Program-made: the position numbers and the translations under genes
Notes under the pieces: model-generated
What the model saw: only the letters and a program-made list of their open reading frames with translations
Told to the model about the DNA's origin: nothing
Database searches by the model: none
Part shown: in pieces, positions 1 through 9,677 of the stretch
Layout of the letters: each line of letters begins with the position of its first letter
Position numbering within the stretch: the first letter of the stretch is position 1
NCBI GenBank assembly: GCA_022393335.1
Contig: JAJEKB010018933.1
Location: 1-64,000, forward strand
Source: Macrotrachela quadricornifera
Taxonomy: Eukaryota > Rotifera > Eurotatoria > Philodinida > Philodinidae
Length of the DNA stretch: 64,000 nucleotides
Direction of reading: 5' to 3'

Positions 1-1106
1 TGTTTCATTTTCGTTTACTTATACGATATCTTGAAAATTGAATATCTTGGCCAGAAAGACGTGGTGGCCCAAATGCTTTTGAGGCTTTTCATACTTCATC
101 GAGATCTATTTGTAGCCAAAAGATGGGCTCTAAACTCGTTGGACACCTCGAGAGGTTCCCTCGTGAGAGAACATCAGCGAGAGCAACGCGAATAGGAAAG
201 AGAGTTTGGATTAAATTCCACACAGGTTATGATATACTGCAATTTTTACCAATTTTTCAAAAATTTTTAGAGAATTTGCTAGCATCGTTAGAATATCTGC
301 CTCTAACTTTGACTTTTTTGCATTGGATGTTGGTGTGAGGTATGATAATTCGAACGAATAAACTGAAAATAATTCACAGCCACACACTATTTATTGAATT
401 CTCGGATTTAAGCATGTATATAAGTGTGTGCGCGGTAGGGGATGTAGTAGTAACATATGGAAAGCTTCCCAACACATTTTTATTTTATTTTGCTGATAAC
501 TGTGATCAGAAGATCCTAACAGTATGAGTTATAGTGAGCTTCCCAGCACATTCTCTCTACATCTTCTATCGTTTTCTGACATGTCAAGCTTTCAGTATAA
601 CGATATCCCAAGCAACGTCGGGTACTACCGCCAGTATATTCAGATAGATTGATTGATTGATAAGTGAAATTTTTTAAAGATACACTGTCTACCTTTTCAA
701 AATGTTATGGACCGTTGAATTTAATCAGTCTTTTACTGAAATTGCATATAACTAAGAAATAACACAAAAAAAATTTGACAGTATTGCCATCAATCTAATC
801 TTTCTTAAAAAGTGTTAGAATCGTATTTCTTCTTCTAAACTTACAATTTTTTCAATATGTTTTACAAATATGAAGATCTCATCTCGTTTATTCATTAAAT
901 TACCGGCATAAAGATTAGCTTCTTCTTCGAAAAATCAATTAATGGTACCCTCACGTAAGCCGCTTCGCCAGTGTGGAAAGTGTCCCTAATAAGAGAGTTT
1001 GGTGTAACAGTCGTCTTCTTTAATTTTTGGTATAGTATATTGCTTAAAATCACTTGAAAACGCTGAATAAAGCAGAAATAATGTACCATGGATAGTGCTG
1101 TTCTTT
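1..1106. other. intergenic, no gene recognised
   Basis: Only short open frames of low-complexity composition are present here, with no recognisable protein motif. A short GATT microsatellite lies near 648-660. The lower end is the 3' flank of the minus-strand receptor gene that stops at 1107. The first few hundred bases may belong to something outside the window, which I cannot judge. Confidence 0.4.
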
Positions 1107-4100
1107 TCATCTTCGCAAGATTCGTCGGCTAACTTTCTTGAATTCTTTTATATACATTTTCGACGGTACAACAAATATGATAAAGTTGAGTGACGTGGGA
1201 ATGAATGAGACGTAGTAGCCAATCAAAAACCACCATGGGTTTCTTGCTGACTTCATGCAACCAGAATTGAACAAGATAATAAGTCGAGGTATACCCAAGA
1301 GAATAAGAACTAAAGAACTCACTAGAAGATGTTTGTGTTGCTGAAACATTTTACGTAGATGATGTTTGTACAATGATTTCTTCAGCGCGGTGGATCGATG
1401 AAAAGCAGTAGTGATGATGATTACACCAGCTGAAATGAAGTTGAGTGCAAATGGGCAAAGAAAATGAAAACTGTTGACGATCGAATTATATGCATTTATA
1501 CGAGAGGAGTATTGTACCAAACACCATGTTCGCTCTTCTTGTTCATCGTCGGCTAAGTGTCGATGAAATGGTTCTTGGATCAGACTTGTTGGTGTACATA
1601 GGATAATAAAAGCGATAATCCATGATGCGAAATGACGACTTTTCGTTTTATCAAATTTGGTTCCTTTAGTGACGGTGAACGCTCTTTCTACATTCACAGC
1701 CGCAGCTAACCAATCGCCAATGATTGGTACAGATCGCAATATAAAATCTAATGAGACGCAATGAATATGGAGTGTAGTTCGATTGGATAAGAAGGAAAGC
1801 TGCGAGAGAATGAGAAAAAGTAGTTTATATGCAAATAGAACAACAGTTAGAATGGAGGTGACAGATATGGTGAGCAGATAGAGGCCACAGCCCACTTCAC
1901 GACAAACTGATGTTTGAAATGTCATAGTGGAAAAGATACTACTCACAAGACCAAGCAAGGCAATAATGGTGGTAAGTACAATACTAAATTTTAGCGCTGC
2001 TGTTTGTCGTGTGAAAGGTAAGTGTCGTCGTATTTGATAGCCAAGTATGACATCAAGTGATAGACTCACGCCTTTAGTAGAAAACTGACATCTCGTCCCG
2101 TAATAACATTCTGGACATACACAAGCTATCGACATTGGACAATCTCGTCCTTTATAACAACGTCCACCATTCTCACAACCATTCATTTCTCCACAATCGT
2201 GGGTCTGATTAAAGTCGTAAGACAAACAGTTGGCTTGGCGCTCTAGAGTACAGATGCACATGAAAGAAGCTTCATCATCACGAAAACACATAAGATTTTT
2301 TCGTTCTCGACATGCAACATGTAAGTATTTCACACGATGTAATGTATGAAAATGGCTTGTCTGAGCGTTGAGCACTTCGTCAATGCGTGGGCAGCGTTTT
2401 GCAGGTGTTAATTCTAGAGCATACTGCGACATAGGAATGTGATTGAACTGAACAAGAGCTAGATAGTACTCTTTATCGATTTGAGCAAAAAGCAGATGAA
2501 ATGGCAAGTCTTGGTGCATGTTGATGAAGTCTTTATCAAAAGGAATTCTACCAACTATGGTCGTTTTTAAAGGATGTGCCTTGGCGTGTACGGTAATGAA
2601 TTGGGCAAGGAGTAGTTGTGGTATAGCAACATCACCAGAAAATGATATTTGTATTTTTGAAACGGTGTGTTCACACAATGGACCCGAAAAAGTATCGGGA
2701 CATATACAGGTGAAACGATCTTCGAATAACTGCTGATCGTTAGGAATGCAGATTCCTCCGTTCTTGCATGGATTCATGCGACACGTAGACTGTAAATAAC
2801 ATCGAGGACCTCGTTTGCCAAGTGGACAAAGACAAGTTGAGAAACTGACACATAGTGAATCCTTTGAGCAAGAACATTTAAATGGCACATTGCATTGTTT
2901 CCCTGACCAACCTGGATTACAGCGACAAAATGTCTCTTTTGTGTTTACTACTCGTGTACACTGCCCATGACGACCGCAACTCGGTGAACAAGAAACGTCC
3001 AGCAAACTTTGAATTGAAAATAAAGAAGGGATTGTAAGTCGAGTAGCGATTCGATTTACTGGAAGAAAAAGAAAGGGAATATGTAGGATCCAGCTGGAAT
3101 GATAACTGAGATGCAATTTGTTGTATGCATCCACTCTTACACGATATTTCTTTGTCAGATTCTTTGGTCGTGAGCGATAAAGAAGGTAGATATTTGTTTT
3201 ATTTCCACACTCACGTGTGGGTATATACATAATTTGTTCATGAGAATGGATAACATCATCGTTGTCTAACAAACTGATTATTATTTCAAATGGAACTCGG
3301 CAATCTGGAGCACAAATAAAATCGAATTGCACTGTTAGACTTACTCGTTGACTTTGAAACTCGCATCGACTACCAAAATAGCTGGGTGGACAAAGGCACT
3401 TGCTCGAGGTGTCACTCATGATGAAAATACCTCGATTACATAGCCATTTAGTTTGGAAGTTGTCTTCTAATGATTGAGCGTTCCTAATTTGATTGATAGC
3501 AGATTCAGTTGTTAGTTGAGAAACACTGGACGCTAATGGTTCAATTCTATTTTGCACGGTAGAATGCTCCAGTCGAAAGTAAGGATATGTCAAATCTCTC
3601 AAAGGGATGTCGGATAATCTATGAAGGATAGCTAGTTCTTTAGAAGAACGGCAAATGCTTTCCCTTACTTTTGCATCCGGACACGTATTTGACCGGCATA
3701 ATTGCGATACTCGTATACATGTATTACTATTCCGACACCGATAGCGATCTTGTAAATAACTTCCATGTAATGTACAATGCTGACGTTCGTCCGACGCTCC
3801 AAGACAGTCGATAATCCCATCATTTACCTTATCATAAGGCAAACAGAGAGCAGTTTCATCCACTGGAGAGAAGCATAAATGTTCTTCAGACATACACTCA
3901 GGCTTTCCACAATGACGCTCTTCAGATCCGTTGGAACAAGTCCATGCTCCATCACATCGCGTATACAAGTTGTCGCAAGGCCAGTCTTCACAGTGAGTTT
4001 CATCTGTTTCGTTATTTTCATCTGGTTTGATGTGCTCATATCGATTACACAGATGCTGAAAATTGAATCCTTCATTTTCTTCCGAAACCCATCTAGATTC

Positions 4101-5735
4101 ATCCTCACCGCCTGTACACTGCGTAACAAAATCGTAGGATGCTACTCCATGACGACATTTGTTTTCTGACTCGCAATAGAAGCGAAATCGACGATCGGAC
4201 AACGTGCAAGATCCATTGTAATTTTCATCAGCTCCACCAAAGCAATCAAAGTTTCCATCAACAAGACGATGTCTAGAAATGCATTTGGATGTATTGGGAC
4301 ATTGATACAGAGATGAATGATGGCATAGCGTATTATTTTCTAATATGTCGATTGTTAGGGCCGATTGCAAGAAAAGCATAACGTCATGAATAGTCTTCAT
4401 TCCAAGTAATTCGACAGGAGAGCAGGTGAAGTTGCCAATAACTTTAGTAGCTGGATAAAATGGAATTCTTTTGGGATCAAAGCATAGATAATGTGGTAGA
4501 GAATATGGTTGATGATTAAAAGTATATTTGATAGTTTCATTTCTGTTGAACGCAAATCTTATGTGACCGTCCAAAACGGGATAGAAAGGGAATACAAGGA
4601 CATCAGGAAAACATACATTTGAAAGATTTACTTCACATTGTTGCAATCCTCTTTTGCAGAATGTTTTCGTACAAAGTGTGTCACCCATTGGCTTTGTAGC
4701 ACAAAACAAGAGAAACCAGCAGTCATACGATAAATGTGAATTATATTCGTATGAGTAAAAAGCATTATCTAGTTTACTAGTTCGCATATTTCTACAATTT
4801 TCTAGTTCAGTGATAACAAAGAAAGTATATATTCGTTGTCCATCACCACAAACACCATATTTTCCTGGTAGCGGACGATCAGCTTCCTCGCATCGAAACG
4901 CCGGATCATACATACATTCTATGAATGGCAGAGAAGAACTATAGCTCTCAAAATCGTATTCGTCCGAAGAATCCAGGCAGTCTGAGTTAAAAGGACTGTC
5001 ATTGAAAAAACTTTCAGGTATACATTGACCATTTCGGCAACGAAATTCGCCATCCTTACATTCATTGATCTCCAGTTCGAAGCAGCCAGCTTCATCCTGT
5101 CCATCTAAACAATGAACGTGTCCGTCGCATATTTCACGCCAGTCGAGACAGTTAGCCGGCCCCGGTCCTCGATCGCACTTAAGATGAATGTAACATGAGA
5201 GATACGTAAAATTGAGAGAATCTAGTTGAAGTCTATTTGTCTTTGCTCGAAACGTAGCTTTTACAATTTCATTAAAGGTCATCGAGACATTGAATGTATA
5301 TTGGCAAGTCGATCCAAACCATGGTGGTGTACAATTATGGTAGATTTGAGAAGAAAACGATTCATTCAACTGTTCCAAATATTCCTGATATCGCTCAACC
5401 AGATCAATGGGAGCAGACCATAGTAACAAATCCTTTGACTGAATATTGGCACTTCTCATCTCCTTGAATCTTAATGTTTGAGATACGTGATTCGATATTT
5501 TCCTTGTTTGAATATCATTTTCTTCTACCGGTCGAAAGCAGTATAAAAGACGAGAAAATACTGTTTCAAAACGTCTGATTTTATGCCAGTTCGCAGTATC
5601 GTCTACAACATGGTATAGGAAGCAATCATGATAGAATACATTTGATGTATTGTTTCTTATCCGTTCCGTTAAAAGAAGCTCAAAAGAGGATGCGTTTAAT
5701 TGCTTCAATAGTACCAAAAGTAATAATAGTAGCAT
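1107..5735 (-). CDS. LDLa/EGF-repeat 7TM receptor, single exon
   Basis: A 1542-residue intronless frame. It starts with a leucine-rich signal peptide (about residues 1-17). The ectodomain holds EGF-like and LDL-receptor class A modules: an EGF-like knot near 130-150, LDLa modules near 188-217, 225-262, 475-512, 525-550, 590-616 and 618-655 (recurring C-x(n)-DC-x-DGxDE type acidic calcium sites), EGF modules near 770-795 and a cluster near 915-1035, and a last one near 1175-1215 ending just before the membrane. Seven hydrophobic helices fill about 1225-1535, followed by a short basic tail. This matches the rhodopsin-like or adhesion-like receptors with mosaic ectodomains that are abundant in bdelloids; the ligand is unknown. 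Codon use is noticeably less AT-biased than in the other host genes of the window. Identity as a cell-surface receptor is firm; the subfamily is inference. Confidence 0.85.
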   Translation of the reverse strand: MLLLLLLVLLKQLNASSFELLLTERIRNNTSNVFYHDCFLYHVVDDTANWHKIRRFETVFSRLLYCFRPVEENDIQTRKISNHVSQTLRFKEMRSANIQSKDLLLWSAPIDLVERYQEYLEQLNESFSSQIYHNCTPPWFGSTCQYTFNVSMTFNEIVKATFRAKTNRLQLDSLNFTYLSCYIHLKCDRGPGPANCLDWREICDGHVHCLDGQDEAGCFELEINECKDGEFRCRNGQCIPESFFNDSPFNSDCLDSSDEYDFESYSSSLPFIECMYDPAFRCEEADRPLPGKYGVCGDGQRIYTFFVITELENCRNMRTSKLDNAFYSYEYNSHLSYDCWFLLFCATKPMGDTLCTKTFCKRGLQQCEVNLSNVCFPDVLVFPFYPVLDGHIRFAFNRNETIKYTFNHQPYSLPHYLCFDPKRIPFYPATKVIGNFTCSPVELLGMKTIHDVMLFLQSALTIDILENNTLCHHSSLYQCPNTSKCISRHRLVDGNFDCFGGADENYNGSCTLSDRRFRFYCESENKCRHGVASYDFVTQCTGGEDESRWVSEENEGFNFQHLCNRYEHIKPDENNETDETHCEDWPCDNLYTRCDGAWTCSNGSEERHCGKPECMSEEHLCFSPVDETALCLPYDKVNDGIIDCLGASDERQHCTLHGSYLQDRYRCRNSNTCIRVSQLCRSNTCPDAKVRESICRSSKELAILHRLSDIPLRDLTYPYFRLEHSTVQNRIEPLASSVSQLTTESAINQIRNAQSLEDNFQTKWLCNRGIFIMSDTSSKCLCPPSYFGSRCEFQSQRVSLTVQFDFICAPDCRVPFEIIISLLDNDDVIHSHEQIMYIPTRECGNKTNIYLLYRSRPKNLTKKYRVRVDAYNKLHLSYHSSWILHIPFLFLPVNRIATRLTIPSLFSIQSLLDVSCSPSCGRHGQCTRVVNTKETFCRCNPGWSGKQCNVPFKCSCSKDSLCVSFSTCLCPLGKRGPRCYLQSTCRMNPCKNGGICIPNDQQLFEDRFTCICPDTFSGPLCEHTVSKIQISFSGDVAIPQLLLAQFITVHAKAHPLKTTIVGRIPFDKDFINMHQDLPFHLLFAQIDKEYYLALVQFNHIPMSQYALELTPAKRCPRIDEVLNAQTSHFHTLHRVKYLHVACRERKNLMCFRDDEASFMCICTLERQANCLSYDFNQTHDCGEMNGCENGGRCYKGRDCPMSIACVCPECYYGTRCQFSTKGVSLSLDVILGYQIRRHLPFTRQTAALKFSIVLTTIIALLGLVSSIFSTMTFQTSVCREVGCGLYLLTISVTSILTVVLFAYKLLFLILSQLSFLSNRTTLHIHCVSLDFILRSVPIIGDWLAAAVNVERAFTVTKGTKFDKTKSRHFASWIIAFIILCTPTSLIQEPFHRHLADDEQEERTWCLVQYSSRINAYNSIVNSFHFLCPFALNFISAGVIIITTAFHRSTALKKSLYKHHLRKMFQQHKHLLVSSLVLILLGIPRLIILFNSGCMKSARNPWWFLIGYYVSFIPTSLNFIIFVVPSKMYIKEFKKVSRRILRR

Positions 5736-6522
5736 TATGTGGTCTTCAGACTACGATTGAATGTGGAAAGCAGTCAGCTTATATGACACTAATATTAACA
5801 TAGTTGATCGGACACATAAATCACGTCTAACTATCCTAACAATTTGTTATTACTGACTGAGATAATTATATTTCAAAAGATATATATGGCACGTCTTACT
5901 CTTTTTGCCATGAAGTATTGTGATCATGGTTTTCTAGATTAACATGTCTGCTTGTAATTCAAAGTTTGCTCAAGTCATGATTTCCTGGACCGTTTATTGT
6001 AATCTACGACAGAATTATTTCTTCACGATATATGAATCGGTTTTATGAAATCTAGAGGTTTTTCACTATAATAAACAAAGTGATTTTTATGTGAACAATC
6101 TGGTGGATGAGGATGAGATGTGTTTTAAACAACATATCGGACCGCGACCCTTTTCATTCTATTTTGAGGACTCGTCGGGTGGATCAAAAATCTACGTAAA
6201 TGTGATCTACTAAAATTAAGTCGATAGAAAATTAAAATGATCTTCTACCAATATTAATCTTAATTAAATTTTAAAGTTGTCTCTGAAAATTAATAATGAT
6301 TATACAAATAAATCAACGCATCAAATGAAAATAGATTAATCGAAATTTTCAGTAAGCAGAAATGATTCTGCTAATTTCAACATTTGCTTGTCTGGGTCTA
6401 TATAAATAACAATCCAAAGCTTGTTAGAAATTAAATTTTTAAGGCTCTTGATTGGTCTGGAGCATAAAATAAAATAATAGAGATTGTATTTATACCGATG
6501 CGTTTTGTCTTTCAAAATAATA
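5736..6522. other. upstream flank of the receptor gene
   Basis: AT-rich stretch with no convincing coding frame. It should contain the promoter of the minus-strand receptor gene starting at 5735, but I see no element that I can name. It ends at the TA that flanks the inverted-repeat element starting at 6523. Confidence 0.35.
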
Positions 6523-7359
6523 TCGGGTGGTCCAGAATAAATTGGTAGTTTAGTATTTCGAAATTTTCTCTATATAATCTGAACCATTTTTGATATTTTT
6601 TTATGAGGCTCAAATACATCTAACTTTCTAAAGTTTTGTTCTTAACAAATTCAGATTTTTTTTGTACGATTGTACAAATAAATTAAATCATCGAGGAAGG
6701 CTTTTTTTTGTACAATTAAATGTACTCTTTCTCGTGATATATATCCAAACCGTTTTCAACTAAGTACAATAAATCGAAAACCATATAATTTCTTAAAACT
6801 GGGTGAAATACGATCAAAATTAAGATTATCTTGCTTATTTCATTGAAAAAAAGAGCATATCTAAGTTTAGATACTTAGGTGCAATGCGACACTCTTTTTT
6901 TCTGTAACATTGAGTTAGAATAATGGCAAAATATAAATTTTTAATCAACGTATGCATTTTTTTCTAAATGCTATGCAATTACTGTTGATCCAAGCCGTAT
7001 TTTTACAAAACCTAAAAAAGACAACTGCGATGCGCTACACACATCTCAATATGAATATATCTTTAACTAAAGCATAAAAGACGAAGCTTTTCGCGCGCTA
7101 TAAAAGCGCTAGTTATTCCTTCCTAATATCCCAAAAGGTGAACCAATGAAATAAAACTTTAGAAAATTAAATGTATTAGAGCCTCACAACGTTGTTTTTT
7201 TTAAATTTTTCATACTTACAGTTGAGATCAAATGTCATTATATAATCTTGTAGAAATTTTCACGGCGCATCTCTTGGTAATTAAAGTATCAAAAATGATT
7301 CCGACCATATAGAGAAAAATTCGAAATACTAAACTACCTCTTTATTCTAGTCTACCCGA
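6523..7359. mobile_element. TIR element flanked by TA (Tc1/mariner-like, non-autonomous)
   Basis: The two ends are inverted copies. The left begins TCGGGTGGTCCAGAATAA and the right reads the same on the other strand with a few changes (TCGGGTAGACTAGAATAA). The match continues for about 85 bases, through a segment reading TAGTTTAGTATTTCGAA on both arms, and resumes further in after an insertion of about 95 bases in the right arm. TA flanks both ends (6521-6522 and 7360-7361), the target duplication expected of the Tc1/mariner superfamily. The interior has no transposase frame, so it would depend on a partner in trans. Confidence 0.65.
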
Positions 7360-7526
7360 TATTATTCTCTATCAGTTTGCCATAATACAGATTTTCATTT
7401 GTGATTCATGCATTCTCAATGTTATCGTGGCAAGAATGAAAAATCTGTAGAATGCACGATTTATCGATTTTTTTTATTTTCACACCCAATCCTGTCTCTG
7501 CGTATTAGTCCAATAATACGTCATCA

Positions 7527-9677
7527 TTAACACATTCAGCACGATTCAATTTTCTTAGAAAACTTCTTTCAAACACCCATTTCTTCTAAGAATTTACTTC
7601 TGATAAATGCACTTGGCGATCTTTTTGTGTTGTTCGTACGATTATTCATTATTCCCTTATCTGTATCATGACGTAATGAGTTACTTTGGCACTAGTATGA
7701 AATATCCCTCAAGTTATTCTTGCGTTTTTTTGCATCTTGGAGATAAGACACGTAGGAATAGAGAGCGAAATTTCCAGATTTTTCTTCGTTACTTTTATCT
7801 TGGTGATATTATGTATAAAATCGATTCACATTTCGAGACAGTTCACATGTCGTGCACAGAAACTGATACAGAAGAAAGCTCGCGCTCCGTAAGTGAGGTG
7901 AGCTCTTTAGATGATGATTTTGATGAAATGCGTCTTGAATCTGAAAGTTCCGGCGAAGAAATGGCTGTTGACGAGGTGAATTCAAGTGGTTGGTACGAAA
8001 TAGAACCGGGATCTGATGCAAAATTCATAGAAGATTATGGACTTGTCGAAGAAGTAGTTTCTGCTTCAGAAGATAACATAATCAATCCTATCGATTGCTA
8101 TCGACATTTCATCACGGACGAAATCATTAGCCTTATGGTATTGGAAACTAATCGATATGCCGAACAACACATGCAAGCGCATAAGATTAGCAGACGGTCA
8201 AAACTTTGTCAATGGAAACCGGTCACTAGTGAAGAGATGCTAAAGTTCTTCGGAGTTGTCATCGAGATGGGATTCGTACAAATGCCTGAAATGAGCCACT
8301 ACTGGAGTAGCAGCCAGTTGTACGGGTCAGAGATTATTCGGAATACTATGTCGCGGGAGAGGTTTGAATTACTCCTCAAGTTCTGGCATTTTTCGAACAA
8401 CGATGACAAAAAACCGAACGAAGACAGGCTGTTCAAATTGAAACCGCTCCTGGATTTATTGAAAGATAAATTTTCGTCAGTATATATACCTGGCTCAGTT
8501 ATTAGTATCGACGAAACTATGGTGCGGTGGCGAGGTAGACTTTCGTTCAAGCAATACATTCCTGGAAAAGCACACAAGTACGGTATAAAGATGTACAAAG
8601 TAGCAGCAACCAATGGATATACCTGGAACTTTATGATTTACACTGGTCAGCAAGATTCCATAGCAGGTCTTGGACATGCTCAAACAGTGGTGTTGAGTTT
8701 ACTAGATGGTCTTGATGGGCGTCGTCGAACTGTTATAGCTGACAACTTCTTTACCAGTATTTCTCTTGCGGAACGTTTGTTGGAACGTCATACGTATCTT
8801 ATTGGAACACTGAGACGTAATCGTACCGGATCGGGAAGCGAGGTTCTTCAGCCAAACCTTAGACGTGATGAAGTTTATGGATTTGAAAACAAGGATGGAA
8901 TCAAACTGATTATGTGGAAAGACAAAAAGGATGTACTGATGATATCTACAAAACCATCGCATTCAGCAACTGTGGTGGATACTGGAATTAACAATAGACG
9001 AAATGAACGCGTCGTAAAGCCACAAGTCGTGTTAGAGTACAACGAAGGAAGACAAGGTACTGATTTATCCGATCAGCTATCGGCATATTACACATCTCTC
9101 AGACGGTCGATAAAGTGGTACCGAAAAGTGGCATTTGAACTGGTTTTTGGAACCGCGTTAGTAAATAGTTATTTAATATATAAGGAAAACTACGCTACCA
9201 GTAAAGTGTCCATTCTGCAGTTTCGCGAAAGTCTTGTTCGATCTTTATTACTTGGCATGCCATTCGAAAAGCTACAACCGGGTCCGAAACAAACACCAAC
9301 AAGTCAACCGAAGCGCAAACTTGCCGATCACAAGCTCGAAGAAAAAGAAGGTTATGCTCGCGATATCCGACGACGCTGTGCCGGTTGTTATGAGAAAATG
9401 AGAAAACAAGAATCAAGAGAAGCAAGCGCGATGGCAGTAAGAAGTATAAAAACTTTTTGTTCTGATTGCGACCAATTCTTGTGTCTGGATTGCTTTAATG
9501 AAAAGCATCACTCTACATAATAAAATAATTGAAGCATTCGCGAACATAAAATCGGTAAAGAAGTGATTGTCTCTCTTTGGTTAGAAAAGAAAAGCAAATA
9601 AAATTGTTCTTTCATCGTTTTTCTCGTTAGAGCATAGAGTGAGCCACCGGTGGCTCACACCGTGCTGAATGTGTTAA
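7527..9677 (+). mobile_element. complete piggyBac element with TTAA ends
   Basis: The element is bounded by TTAA (7527-7530 and 9674-9677) and perfect 13-base terminal inverted repeats: CACATTCAGCACG at 7531-7543 and its complement at 9661-9673. Just inside the right end is an 18-base perfect palindrome (9640-9657, TGAGCCACCGGTGGCTCA). One open transposase gene fills the interior. A TTAA target and short TIRs are the hallmark of piggyBac. With an intact frame and undamaged ends it may still be active or be a recent arrival. Confidence 0.92.
7607..9520 (+). CDS. piggyBac transposase (DDE_Tnp_1_7)
   Basis: A 637-residue open frame inside the TTAA-bounded element. The functional start is probably the ATG at 7847 (residue 81), because the first 80 codons are unlike a transposase and the acidic Ser/Glu-rich leader typical of the family starts there. 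The DDD catalytic set is present: Asp302 (in SIDETM), Asp379 (in IADNFF) and Asp486 (in GTDLSDQ, with Asp489). The C-terminus carries the family's cysteine-rich finger (CAGC, CSDC, CLDC, then HH). The enzyme would cut and paste the element precisely at TTAA. An AATAAA signal overlaps the stop region (9519-9524). No internal stops or frameshifts are seen. Confidence 0.93.
   Translation: MHLAIFLCCSYDYSLFPYLYHDVMSYFGTSMKYPSSYSCVFLHLGDKTRRNRERNFQIFLRYFYLGDIMYKIDSHFETVHMSCTETDTEESSRSVSEVSSLDDDFDEMRLESESSGEEMAVDEVNSSGWYEIEPGSDAKFIEDYGLVEEVVSASEDNIINPIDCYRHFITDEIISLMVLETNRYAEQHMQAHKISRRSKLCQWKPVTSEEMLKFFGVVIEMGFVQMPEMSHYWSSSQLYGSEIIRNTMSRERFELLLKFWHFSNNDDKKPNEDRLFKLKPLLDLLKDKFSSVYIPGSVISIDETMVRWRGRLSFKQYIPGKAHKYGIKMYKVAATNGYTWNFMIYTGQQDSIAGLGHAQTVVLSLLDGLDGRRRTVIADNFFTSISLAERLLERHTYLIGTLRRNRTGSGSEVLQPNLRRDEVYGFENKDGIKLIMWKDKKDVLMISTKPSHSATVVDTGINNRRNERVVKPQVVLEYNEGRQGTDLSDQLSAYYTSLRRSIKWYRKVAFELVFGTALVNSYLIYKENYATSKVSILQFRESLVRSLLLGMPFEKLQPGPKQTPTSQPKRKLADHKLEEKEGYARDIRRRCAGCYEKMRKQESREASAMAVRSIKTFCSDCDQFLCLDCFNEKHHST

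Noticed and set aside
123..527. Two adjacent plus-strand frames of 71 and 61 codons
   Set aside because: No motif, no homologous look, and composition typical of non-coding AT-rich sequence.
895..1110. A 71-codon minus-strand frame just after the receptor stop
   Set aside because: It overlaps the receptor end in another frame and has no signal or motif; it is probably 3' UTR.
3824..5423. Several frames on both strands inside the receptor gene
   Set aside because: Shadows of the long receptor frame.
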